A DNA stretch of 64,000 nt from Tsuneonella flava. Lineage in GTDB: Bacteria; Pseudomonadota; Alphaproteobacteria; Sphingomonadales; Sphingomonadaceae. Shown in pieces: positions 43,828-51,722 of this stretch. The stretch spans positions 248,001-312,000 of the forward strand of contig NZ_PHSO01000001.1 in assembly GCF_002870965.1 (NCBI RefSeq), given 5' to 3'. Within the stretch, counting starts at the first letter, position 1. The number at the start of each line of letters is the position of its first letter. Under the pieces are notes generated by a model. The model was not told where the DNA came from. It saw only the letters and a list, made by a program, of their open reading frames with translations, and ran no database searches. Made by a program: the position numbers and the translations under genes.

Positions 43828-45000
43828 TCACACCGCTTCGATAATCGTTACGTTCGCGACACCGCCACCTTCGCACATTGTCTGCAAGCCATATTTTTTG
43901 CCCCGTGCGTGAAGCGCGTTGAGCAGTGTGCTCATCAGTTTGGTCCCGCTGGCGCCCAGCGGGTGACCCAGAGCAATCGCGCCACCGTTGACGTTCAGCT
44001 TTTCAGGATCAGCGCCGGTGTGCTTGAGCCATGCCAGTGGCACCGTCGCAAAGGCCTCGTTGACTTCGTAGAGATCGATATCCTCGATCTTCAGACCGGC
44101 GCGCGCCAGCGCCTTGTCTGTCGCAAACAACGGTTCTTCCAGCATGATGACCGGATCGCCTGCTGTCACCGTCAGCGTGTGGATGCGGGCACGCGGTGTG
44201 AGCCCGTAATCCTTCAGCGCCTGTTCGGATACGATCAGCGCCGCACTCGAACCATCGCAAATCTGGCTGGAGCTGGCAGCAGTCAGAACGCCGCCTTCCT
44301 GCAACAGTTTTACCCCGGCGATGCTTTCCAGCGAGGCATCGAAACGGATGCCTTCATCGACGGTATGCAGCGCCTCGCCCTCAGGCGTTTCGATGCGGAT
44401 CGGCACAATTTCACGCTCGAACGCACCGGCTTCGGTGGCGGCGATCGCCTTCTTGTGGCTGGCCAGCGCGAACCGGTCGCAATCGTCTTTACTCAGGCCG
44501 TGTTTCTGCGCGATCATTTCTGCGCCTACGAACTGCGACCACATGATACCGGGATACTTTTCTTCCAGACCTGGCGATTTGTAGTGCCCCATGCCCTCTT
44601 TCATATGGAAGCTGGCGCTTGAGCCCATCGGCACCCGGCTCATGCTTTCGATTCCGGCAGCAATCACGGCATCCTGCGTGCCGCTCATCACCGCCTGCGC
44701 GGCGAACTGGATCGCCTGCTGGCTCGATCCGCACTGACGGTCGATGGTTACCGCAGGGGTCGTTTCGGGCAACAGCTTGCTGGCCAGCACGGCATTGCGC
44801 CCCACCTGCATCGCCTGTTCGCCTGCCTGCGTGACGCAGCCCATGATGACATCGTCGATCCTGGTCGGATCCATCCCCGTCCGCTCAAGCACGGCGTCGA
44901 GCGATGCGGCCGCCAGATCGACCGGATGAACCCCCGCCAATCGCCCGCCCCGGCGCCCCCCTGCAGTACGAACGGCATCGACGATGTAAGCAGTGGGCAT
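43828..45000 (-). CDS. Acetyl-CoA acetyltransferase (thiolase), 390 aa
   Basis: True thiolase with all catalytic residues: the nucleophile Cys in DRQCGSSQQAIQFAA (about residue 88), GHPLGASG with the catalytic His near 348, and the C-terminal CEGGG. It starts MPTAYIVDAVRTAGGRRGGRLAGV. It cleaves 3-ketoacyl-CoA or condenses acetyl-CoA. It is first in an operon with the HSD10-like SDR. It is divergent from the large TonB-dependent receptor gene. Confidence 0.95.
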   Translation of the reverse strand: MPTAYIVDAVRTAGGRRGGRLAGVHPVDLAAASLDAVLERTGMDPTRIDDVIMGCVTQAGEQAMQVGRNAVLASKLLPETTPAVTIDRQCGSSQQAIQFAAQAVMSGTQDAVIAAGIESMSRVPMGSSASFHMKEGMGHYKSPGLEEKYPGIMWSQFVGAEMIAQKHGLSKDDCDRFALASHKKAIAATEAGAFEREIVPIRIETPEGEALHTVDEGIRFDASLESIAGVKLLQEGGVLTAASSSQICDGSSAALIVSEQALKDYGLTPRARIHTLTVTAGDPVIMLEEPLFATDKALARAGLKIEDIDLYEVNEAFATVPLAWLKHTGADPEKLNVNGGAIALGHPLGASGTKLMSTLLNALHARGKKYGLQTMCEGGGVANVTIIEAV

Positions 45001-45213
45001 AGCAATTAGTCCTCTCTTGAAACTGTTTGGCGCTGGGTAAGTGGGGGTTACGTTAAGGTCAACCTTTCAGACCGCCAAAGGAACTTGGTGATTGTCGATC
45101 CGCCGCTTGCCCGAAAGCATTGTCGATTCCGCTTTATTATTACTACTGGGCCATATGTAAATTCCCATACACAACAATGCTTTGCGAGTGCGCGACCGTC
45201 CTGGTCATGGCAC

Positions 45214-45231
45214 TGTTGCAATGATGACACA
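45214..45231 (+). promoter_or_regulatory. Upstream element TGTTGCA-N4-TGACACA of receptor 1
   Basis: TGTTGCA-ATGA-TGACACA ends 168 bases before the receptor ATG. The same two 7-mers, with 6 bases between, end 162 bases before the ATG of receptor 2 (51542-51561). The shared order and distance suggest a common promoter or activator site. Confidence 0.45.
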
Positions 45232-45359
45232 TGGGCCACCCAAACTCCCCCTACTCTTGGGATACGGATTGCTCTCAAACACTATCTCTCTCATCCCATG
45301 AAGTAGCAATTCTAACGCAAGTAATAAAAGAGCGTTGGCTTCTGCTCTCACAATGGGGA

Positions 45360-45398
45360 TTCGCCTTTAGGCGAACCAAAATGGGGACACACAAACTC
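45360..45398 (+). promoter_or_regulatory. Leader hairpin plus GGGGACACA of receptor 1
   Basis: TTCGCC-TTTA-GGCGAA (45360-45375) is a 6-bp stem with a 4-base loop. Exactly 7 bases later comes GGGGACACA (45383-45391), then 7 bases to the ATG at 45399. The second large receptor has the same layout. It probably acts in translation initiation of these mRNAs. Confidence 0.6.
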
Positions 45399-48300
45399 AT
45401 GAAGAAATCATCCATCCTGAAGCTGGGTGCTGCTCCGATTGCTATCGGATTGGTTCTAGGCAGCGCTCCGGCAATGGCTCAAGATACTGTCGATCAGGAC
45501 AGCGGTGCAGATTCGGCACCCAGTAGCGAAGCGATTGTTGTAACCGGCTCGCGCATCGTTCGCCCGAATATGGAAGCGAACAGCCCGATTGCTGTCGTGA
45601 CGGGCGAAGACACCGTCAAGAACAGCGATATCACGCTCGACACCTACCTGAACACTTTGCCTCAGGTTAACCCGGCTGGCACGACAACGTCGAACAACCC
45701 CGGAAACGGCGGTCAGTCGAACATCAACCTTCGTGGGCTCGGTTCTAACCGCAACCTCGTATTGATCGACGGACGTCGCCCGATGGTTTCGTCGTCGAAT
45801 CAGGACGTCGACCTCAACACCATTCCGCAAGGTCTGATAGATCGCATCGAAGTGGTCACCGGCGGTGCTGGCGCCGCCTATGGTGCTGACGCGATAGCAG
45901 GCGTCGTCAACATTCGTATGAAGGACGATTTTGAAGGCGTCGACATGCGGTATTCTTATGCCAATACAGGCGATATGGATGCCGAGGAATGGCAGGTTAG
46001 TGGCACAATCGGCGGCAACTTTGCTGACGGGCGCGGCAACATCGCCATTTCGGCGGAACACTCCGAGCGCCAGTCTCTCATTAAGTCGCAGCGCGCATTT
46101 GCTGAGCAGGCAACCTCGACCACCCGGACTTTCCCGACAGGTCGTCTGGTTGAAGGCTCAAATCCGATTCCTCAGTCTGCAATCGACGCAGTCTTCGCTC
46201 AATATGGTGTCGCGGCTGGTGCGGCACCGTCGTCCGGCGCCAGCAACATCGGGTTTAACAACGATGGTACACTGTTCGGCACGGGTATCTTCAACAATCC
46301 GGAAAGTGTAACCAACTTCCGCTATCAGCCAGGGCAGGGAGCGAACCCCAACACGAACTTCTTCCCTGACTTCTATTCGTACAATTTCGATGCCATCAAC
46401 CTGCTGGTGCTTCCGCTCGAACGTGACTCGGTATTCGGTCGTGGGCATTACGAAGTATCTCCCGAACTGGAGTTCTTCGCACAAGGTTCGTGGACGAAGT
46501 ACACATCCTCGACTGCGCTGGCGCCTACTCCTGTAAGCACCTCGATCAACAATCCTGCAACTCAGACTTCCGTACGGAACGCGGTTTCCGGGTTGGTAGA
46601 ACCTGGCAAGCGTGCGACTGCGTTTGTTGTCCCGGTTACGAACCCGTTCATTCCAGCTGACCTCGCAGCTCTGCTTGCCGCACGTATCGATGATAACACC
46701 AACTTCGTCGGCAGCGGCGCAACGGAACCGTTTCAGATTTCCAAGCGTTTCCTTGATGCTGGCCTTCGTCTGGACAAGACTGATACCGAAGTCATGCAGG
46801 GCCTTCTCGGCGTTCGTGGCGATCTCGGCTCGAAATGGCATTATGAAGCATATGTCTCGACCGGAAAGACCACCATTCGGGACGATTTACAAGGAAACGT
46901 CGACGTTCAGAAGGTTCAAACCCTTCTGGAAGCACCCGATGGTGGCGCGTCGATCTGCGCAGGTGGATTCAATCCCTTCGGTGTTCAGCCGTTGTCTCAG
47001 GCATGCCTCGATTATGTGAAGTCGCCAGCCTCAACTACCACGACTTTCACGCAGCAGATTTACCAAGCTTTCATCACGGGCGACCTTTTCGAATTGCCCG
47101 CTGGCGCGCTATCAATCGTGCTCGGTGGCGAACATCGGAAATTCAAATATCAGTATGATGCTGGCAGCCTGAATGGTCCGATCGCCGGTTTCAACACTGG
47201 CACCGATGACTATGGCACGAACACCTTTACCGACATTTTCGGTGAAGTGTACGTTCCACTGATCCGGAACGGCTTCGTTCAGTCCGCGGACCTGACGTTG
47301 CAGGCCCGTCACTCGACAAGCGATTTCAATGATATTGAAAATGGCATTGACGGCGAGAAGCAAAACAGCTGGGCATACGGCGCATTGTTCAGCGTTCAGC
47401 CGATTGACGCGCTTCGCTTGCGCTTTGGTTATCAGCACTCGGTACGCGCTCCGAACTTCGGTGAGCTCTTCTCAGGTGGCGGTTCTTTCCCGCAGTATTT
47501 CGATCCCTGCTCGTCAACGACAAACTATCGCACCTCTGGGGGCACGGAAGCCCGACAGATGTGCATTGATACTGGTATTTCATCGAATACTGTGGACATC
47601 TATCAGCAAACTCCTGGCAGCCAAGTCTACCTGGGTATCGTTGGCAATACTGACCTGAAGCCGGAAAAGGGCGATACAATCACTGCGGGTGCCGTGTTCC
47701 AGTTCGCCGGGTTCACCGGTTCTCTGGATTATTATAACATTCGGATTTCCGACCCGATCCTTGCTCCAGATCCTAACCTGGTCATTGCTGCCTGCTATGG
47801 CTACCACGGCTTTAACTCTTCGAATGATGCGTCCAATCCTTATTGCACAGGCCTCTACCGTACGCCGGATATCAGCTTCATTTCGGTTCCGGCCGAGCTG
47901 GGCGGTGACGCATCGGGTTACTTCCAGTCGGTGAACGGCGGTAAGATCAAGACCTCTGGGATCGACTTCCAGCTGGGCTATCAAGTTCCGACCGAATTCA
48001 TGGGACCGGATTCGAGCATCCAGTTCAATCTGAACATGAACTACCTGATCGATTACAAGGTTGAAGAACTTGCCGGTCTCACGCTGGATTATGCGGGCAC
48101 CGTCACCTACTTCGGTGAAGGTCTTGGCACGAGCCAGCCGCGTTGGAAGGGCACACTGAATACACGCGTTAACTTCACCAGCGATCTCGCTCTCGATACA
48201 CGCGTGCGATACATCGATAAGATGAAGAACCGGGCATCGGTGCAGTTCCCAGGTGAAACCTTCCAAGGAGTCGGTGCGGCGGCCTATGTCGACCTGGCTC

Positions 48301-48464
48301 TTCAGGCGAAGGTAGCAGAGAAGTTCACATTCCGGGTTGGTGTGAACAACCTGTTCGATCGCGGACCTGAGCTTTATGCTCCGAACGTTCAATCGGGCAC
48401 CGATCCGTCGCTCTATGACGTCATCGGTCGTCGTTATTACGTAACGATGGGCCTCAAGCTCTAA
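45399..48464 (+). CDS. Large TonB-dependent receptor 1, 1021 aa
   Basis: Signal peptide MKKSSILKLGAAPIAIGLVL... cut near AMAQ. An Asp/Ser-rich spacer and the plug domain follow (SEAIVVTGSRIVRPN; GLGSNRNLVLIDGRRPM; QGLIDRIEVVTGGAGAAYGADAIAGVVNIRM). A long barrel follows, ending YYVTMGLKL. No N-terminal STN signalling domain, so it is not a trans-envelope regulator. The GSNRxLVLIDGRR and extended barrel are typical of the roughly 1,000-residue receptors that sphingomonads use for peptides, glycans or other large nutrients. I chose the ATG at 45399, matching the shared leader; an in-frame ATG at 45381 precedes it. Followed by a terminator and the TPR-sulfotransferase gene. Confidence 0.9.
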   Translation: MKKSSILKLGAAPIAIGLVLGSAPAMAQDTVDQDSGADSAPSSEAIVVTGSRIVRPNMEANSPIAVVTGEDTVKNSDITLDTYLNTLPQVNPAGTTTSNNPGNGGQSNINLRGLGSNRNLVLIDGRRPMVSSSNQDVDLNTIPQGLIDRIEVVTGGAGAAYGADAIAGVVNIRMKDDFEGVDMRYSYANTGDMDAEEWQVSGTIGGNFADGRGNIAISAEHSERQSLIKSQRAFAEQATSTTRTFPTGRLVEGSNPIPQSAIDAVFAQYGVAAGAAPSSGASNIGFNNDGTLFGTGIFNNPESVTNFRYQPGQGANPNTNFFPDFYSYNFDAINLLVLPLERDSVFGRGHYEVSPELEFFAQGSWTKYTSSTALAPTPVSTSINNPATQTSVRNAVSGLVEPGKRATAFVVPVTNPFIPADLAALLAARIDDNTNFVGSGATEPFQISKRFLDAGLRLDKTDTEVMQGLLGVRGDLGSKWHYEAYVSTGKTTIRDDLQGNVDVQKVQTLLEAPDGGASICAGGFNPFGVQPLSQACLDYVKSPASTTTTFTQQIYQAFITGDLFELPAGALSIVLGGEHRKFKYQYDAGSLNGPIAGFNTGTDDYGTNTFTDIFGEVYVPLIRNGFVQSADLTLQARHSTSDFNDIENGIDGEKQNSWAYGALFSVQPIDALRLRFGYQHSVRAPNFGELFSGGGSFPQYFDPCSSTTNYRTSGGTEARQMCIDTGISSNTVDIYQQTPGSQVYLGIVGNTDLKPEKGDTITAGAVFQFAGFTGSLDYYNIRISDPILAPDPNLVIAACYGYHGFNSSNDASNPYCTGLYRTPDISFISVPAELGGDASGYFQSVNGGKIKTSGIDFQLGYQVPTEFMGPDSSIQFNLNMNYLIDYKVEELAGLTLDYAGTVTYFGEGLGTSQPRWKGTLNTRVNFTSDLALDTRVRYIDKMKNRASVQFPGETFQGVGAAAYVDLALQAKVAEKFTFRVGVNNLFDRGPELYAPNVQSGTDPSLYDVIGRRYYVTMGLKL

Positions 48465-48485
48465 GTCCGGTTTAATACGAATATT

Positions 48486-48520
48486 GAAAGGGCGGGGCCA
48501 TGGCCTCGCCCTTTCTGTTT
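48486..48520 (+). terminator. Terminator after receptor 1
   Basis: GAAAGGGCG (48486-48494) pairs with CGCCCTTTC (48507-48515), with an inner GGC/GCC, followed by TGTTT. It separates the receptor from the sulfotransferase gene. Confidence 0.8.
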
Positions 48521-48686
48521 AATCACCACGTTAGGTATATAGCGCCCTGCAACACCGATTTTCTCTGATTTTCCATGAACTTGCCTGTTTCTCAATATTG
48601 AGCAAGAAAGACATACCGCATCCTTGCAATCACGCAGGATGTCCTTCACATCGAAGTCGAAAGTCTCCGGCTGAACGGCTCGCAAA

Positions 48687-50672
48687 ATGAATAAACTCAA
48701 TTCAATGATGGCGCAGGCCACTCGCGCATTCCAAAGTGGTAATTATGTTGCCGCACGCGACATCGCCACACGCGCCGCCAAAACCCAGCTTAACAATCCG
48801 CAGGTTCTCCAGTTTCTTGGTATTGCACAGGCGAAAGCTGGCGATCCCAGCGAGGGGTTTCGGACACTTAAACGTGCCATGGCCTTGGCGCCTTCCGACC
48901 CGAAATTGCGTTTAAATGCCGCCCGGGCCGCCATAGACGCCGGCGCCCATACAGAAGTTGGCACGATCTGCTACCCGCTTGGCAATAATCCCGCTGCCCA
49001 GCAATTACTCGCCGAGGCAGCGCGAATCGCAGGACAATCCAATGTCGCCGCAGAACATCTCGCGAAGCTTGCCAGACAAAATCCCGAGAACGCGCAATAC
49101 CTGAACAATTACGGCAACGCCCTTCTCGACATGGGCGACGTTCAGCAAGCCGTAGATTTTCTAACCCGCGCAACTGTGCTGGCGCCGGGTGAAGCCAAAA
49201 TATGGCTTAACCACGGTCGCGCCCTAATGCACATGCAAGATATTGAAAATGCAAGATTATCCTTCTCTAGAGCACTCAAGTTAGCGCCAGCTGATCCGGA
49301 AGTAAATCTGGAACTCGGCAAAGCCCTTTTGCGCAACGGAATCTACGAAGAGGCACTCTCACGCTTTGCGGAGGCTGCGAGAAATGGCATCCAAAATGTC
49401 GACGTATTTCTCCATATCGGCCTTTGTTTCCTGTCTCTAGAACGGCGCTCCGACGCCGAGCAGGCCTACCGCATGGCATTGCACGTCGATCCGCAATCGA
49501 CCCGCGCCACGCTCAATCTCGCAGTACTTCTGGAACAGGAAAACCGAATTGATGAATTAGAAGCACTCACTATGTCCGCGACCGATTCTGGTATGTCGGG
49601 ATCGGATATCGACTACTGCCGAGCCCTCGTTCTTCGGAGGGAAGGTCGCTTGAGTGAAGCTTTGGCGCTGGCGGAAAAGGCTGAGCCGGATTCTCTTGAC
49701 GAAGTTATCCATGCTCAGTTCATCGGTCAGGTTGCCGATCGTCTCGGAGATTCCGATAAGGCATTCGCAGCCTTTCGATCCATGAATGCTGCAATGAGCC
49801 AAAAGCCAGAGGCACTCCTTTTCGACGGGACAGAGCATTGTGCTTTTATCGGGGAACGCACTAGAGCCATTACCTCTGATTGGTTTAAGGATTGGACCAT
49901 CCACACCGCAGACGATGGTCAAATATCTCCAGTATTTCTAGGCGGTTTTTTGCGTTCGGGTACTACGTTGCTTGATACGGTACTGATGGCCCATCCCGAC
50001 ACCCACGTGCGCGAAGAGGAGGCCATGTTGGCGCGCCTTGAAGAAGCTGCACCGCCAATTGCGGACCTGCCGACACTCTCTTCAAAGCGAATTGAAACCA
50101 TGCGAGCGGCGTATTTCGCCGAACTTCGCAATGGTGGAGAATTACCGCGCAACAAAATGCTGATCGACAAATATCCGCTTATGCCGGTACGGGCGGCATT
50201 TATTCATCGCGTATTTCCCGATGCGAAATTTTTATTCGCACTGCGGCATCCCTGTGACGTGGTATTAAGCTGCTACATGCAGAATTTCCGGGTTACGCGG
50301 GCAATGGCAAGTTTTCTAAGTTTGGAAAACGCGGCCCGACTATATGCAGCTACAATGACCCACTGGCAGCAGGCCCGCCGTGTTATGCCGCTTAACGTTC
50401 ACACCATCCGCTATGAAGATCTGGTTCAGGATTTCGAAGGTCAGATTAGGGCGGTAATTGAATTTCTCGGGCTTAAATGGACTGATTCGCTGCTTGATTA
50501 TCAAACAACAGCAGTAGAGCGCGGATATATTCGAACGCCGAGTTACTCGCAGGTTACTGAAAAAGTCTATACTCGGTCCAGTGGTCGCTGGCTCAAATAT
50601 CGCGCTCACCTCGAACCAATTCTTCCGATCCTCTCTCCATGGATCGAACAATTCGGATACGAACCGCTTTAG
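48687..50672 (+). CDS. TPR-repeat sulfotransferase, 661 aa
   Basis: Residues about 1-400 are tandem tetratricopeptide repeats (for example GNYVAARDIATRAAKTQLNNP, NNYGNALLDMGDVQQAVDFL, LGKALLRNGIYEEALSRFAEA). From about 415 follows a PAPS-dependent sulfotransferase. Its 5'-phosphosulfate loop is GGFLRSGTTLLDTVLMAHPD, then the acidic REEEA, the 3'-phosphate segment FALRHPCDVVLSCY (about 515-525) and IRYEDLVQDFEGQIRAVIEFLGL. The RSGTTLxxxxLxAHPDxxxxEE pattern is close to that of tyrosylprotein sulfotransferases and bacterial RaxST. No signal peptide, so it acts in the cytoplasm, with TPRs likely holding a protein or peptide partner. The DNA is visibly less GC-rich than the window average. The substrate is unknown. 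Confidence 0.85.
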   Translation: MNKLNSMMAQATRAFQSGNYVAARDIATRAAKTQLNNPQVLQFLGIAQAKAGDPSEGFRTLKRAMALAPSDPKLRLNAARAAIDAGAHTEVGTICYPLGNNPAAQQLLAEAARIAGQSNVAAEHLAKLARQNPENAQYLNNYGNALLDMGDVQQAVDFLTRATVLAPGEAKIWLNHGRALMHMQDIENARLSFSRALKLAPADPEVNLELGKALLRNGIYEEALSRFAEAARNGIQNVDVFLHIGLCFLSLERRSDAEQAYRMALHVDPQSTRATLNLAVLLEQENRIDELEALTMSATDSGMSGSDIDYCRALVLRREGRLSEALALAEKAEPDSLDEVIHAQFIGQVADRLGDSDKAFAAFRSMNAAMSQKPEALLFDGTEHCAFIGERTRAITSDWFKDWTIHTADDGQISPVFLGGFLRSGTTLLDTVLMAHPDTHVREEEAMLARLEEAAPPIADLPTLSSKRIETMRAAYFAELRNGGELPRNKMLIDKYPLMPVRAAFIHRVFPDAKFLFALRHPCDVVLSCYMQNFRVTRAMASFLSLENAARLYAATMTHWQQARRVMPLNVHTIRYEDLVQDFEGQIRAVIEFLGLKWTDSLLDYQTTAVERGYIRTPSYSQVTEKVYTRSSGRWLKYRAHLEPILPILSPWIEQFGYEPL

Positions 50673-50728
50673 CTGCCCTGTCAATCACTCCTCTCGACTT
50701 TGGCTAAAGTGCGCGTGGGATCACAGTT

Positions 50729-51442
50729 CTAAGGGATCTGGGTCCGAAGCCAGCCAGTCACTGAGATTCGTCGCTCGTCTACCCACGGCGCCACATAGCT
50801 AACGTGGTGTGCACATGGCACGCTAAATATGCGTAATGAATTGAAATCTGGAACAAAGCCGGAGAACTCATTTCCGTCCTCCATAACGAGTAATCCACCC
50901 CAGTCTGGTTGCCAGCGCGTGGTAAGGCTGTAGACGTAGGCTGCAACGCGATCTTTGCCCTCAACCCCGTCGTCATGAGTGGTGAGGAAATCGCCTGCTC
51001 TAAAATCCGTCGCTTGCGCGTCAACAAACCTCACGTCCGGCCGATCCACCAATTTGCGAAAAAAGCCGAGGATTTCCGGAGAGTTCATGAACTCCGCGAA
51101 TTTATCAAGTACGCGACCTCGCCGCACACGAACAGCGGCATCGTCTGAGACACGGATCGCACGATAGCGATATTGCAATCCATCACGCGCTGCGTCTTCC
51201 ACTTTGTTGCGCAAGATCGTTCGCTGAGCTCCATTGAGGGCAAGGTATGTAGAGTGCGGCATTTCGTAAACTTGCTCGCCAGCACGAAAAATTTCCAGCC
51301 AGTCAGCAGCTGATCCCAGTTCGTCCGACAAACGCTGAGCCATAGCGACTGACAAGAACTCGGGAATCGACACCATTCCCCTCACTCCAAACTCGGAAGT
51401 GAGTGTGTCGATGTCATCACGGGGTATCGAGACAAAGCGCAT
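50729..51442 (-). CDS. 2-oxoglutarate/Fe(II)-dependent oxygenase, 237 aa
   Basis: Prolyl-hydroxylase-like double-stranded beta-helix protein. The iron ligands are visible as HxD in FLTTHDDG (His156, Asp158) and a distal His213 in CAHHVSYVAPWVDERRISVTGWL, where Arg225 would bind 2-oxoglutarate; the RISVTGW ending is diagnostic of the P4H/Ofd1-type group. No signal peptide. The ATG at 51442 is chosen; the frame is open to a GTG at 51505, and neither has a good ribosome site. It is convergent with the sulfotransferase (56-base gap) and divergent from receptor 2 (280-base shared promoter region). It may hydroxylate a protein or a small imported ligand. Confidence 0.82.
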   Translation of the reverse strand: MRFVSIPRDDIDTLTSEFGVRGMVSIPEFLSVAMAQRLSDELGSAADWLEIFRAGEQVYEMPHSTYLALNGAQRTILRNKVEDAARDGLQYRYRAIRVSDDAAVRVRRGRVLDKFAEFMNSPEILGFFRKLVDRPDVRFVDAQATDFRAGDFLTTHDDGVEGKDRVAAYVYSLTTRWQPDWGGLLVMEDGNEFSGFVPDFNSLRIFSVPCAHHVSYVAPWVDERRISVTGWLRTQIP

Positions 51443-51541
51443 TTGAAGCCGATAGCGTTCAGCAGTGGAGGATACGAGAAATATGTGATAGATATTCCGA
51501 TCCACGCGAGCTAGCGTCGCTCAGCGTTCACATCCACCGTG

Positions 51542-51561
51542 TGTTGCAGAAGAGTGACACA
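51542..51561 (+). promoter_or_regulatory. Upstream element TGTTGCA-N6-TGACACA of receptor 2
   Basis: The same two 7-mers as at 45214-45231, ending 162 bases before the receptor 2 ATG. A second GTTGCAG lies about 23 bases further on. It is in the region shared with the divergent oxygenase gene, so it could serve both. Confidence 0.45.
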
Positions 51562-51684
51562 GGTTGCAGTTCCCGTAACCACGGACGGATTACAATTGCG
51601 ACATCGCGGTCAATCTCCCATTAATGCCGCAGTAGTCCGACCATTGGCGACAAAGGTCGACAACACCGAACTCTGGCTTTGAGA

Positions 51685-51722
51685 GTCGGCTTCTTGCCGA
51701 CATGACTTGGGGACACATTTAC
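51685..51722 (+). promoter_or_regulatory. Leader hairpin plus GGGGACACA of receptor 2
   Basis: GTCGGC-TTCTT-GCCGAC (51685-51701) is a 6-bp stem of different sequence from the one at receptor 1. Then come exactly 7 bases, GGGGACACA (51709-51717) and 5 bases to the ATG. The stem sequence changes while the layout is kept, which points to structure rather than sequence being conserved. Confidence 0.6.

Larger units (their letters stand above)
45001..45398. promoter_or_regulatory. Divergent intergenic region with long leader of receptor 1
   Basis: About 400 bases between the thiolase start and the first large receptor. It holds no gene. It contains the upstream element at 45214-45231, a pyrimidine-rich stretch and the leader hairpin with GGGGACACA before the ATG. 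The thiolase promoter must lie in its left part. Confidence 0.5.

Noticed and set aside
42775-44622. Open plus-strand frame of about 600 codons opposite the SDR and thiolase genes
   Set aside because: It crosses two real genes and a strong terminator hairpin, and its translation has no family features.
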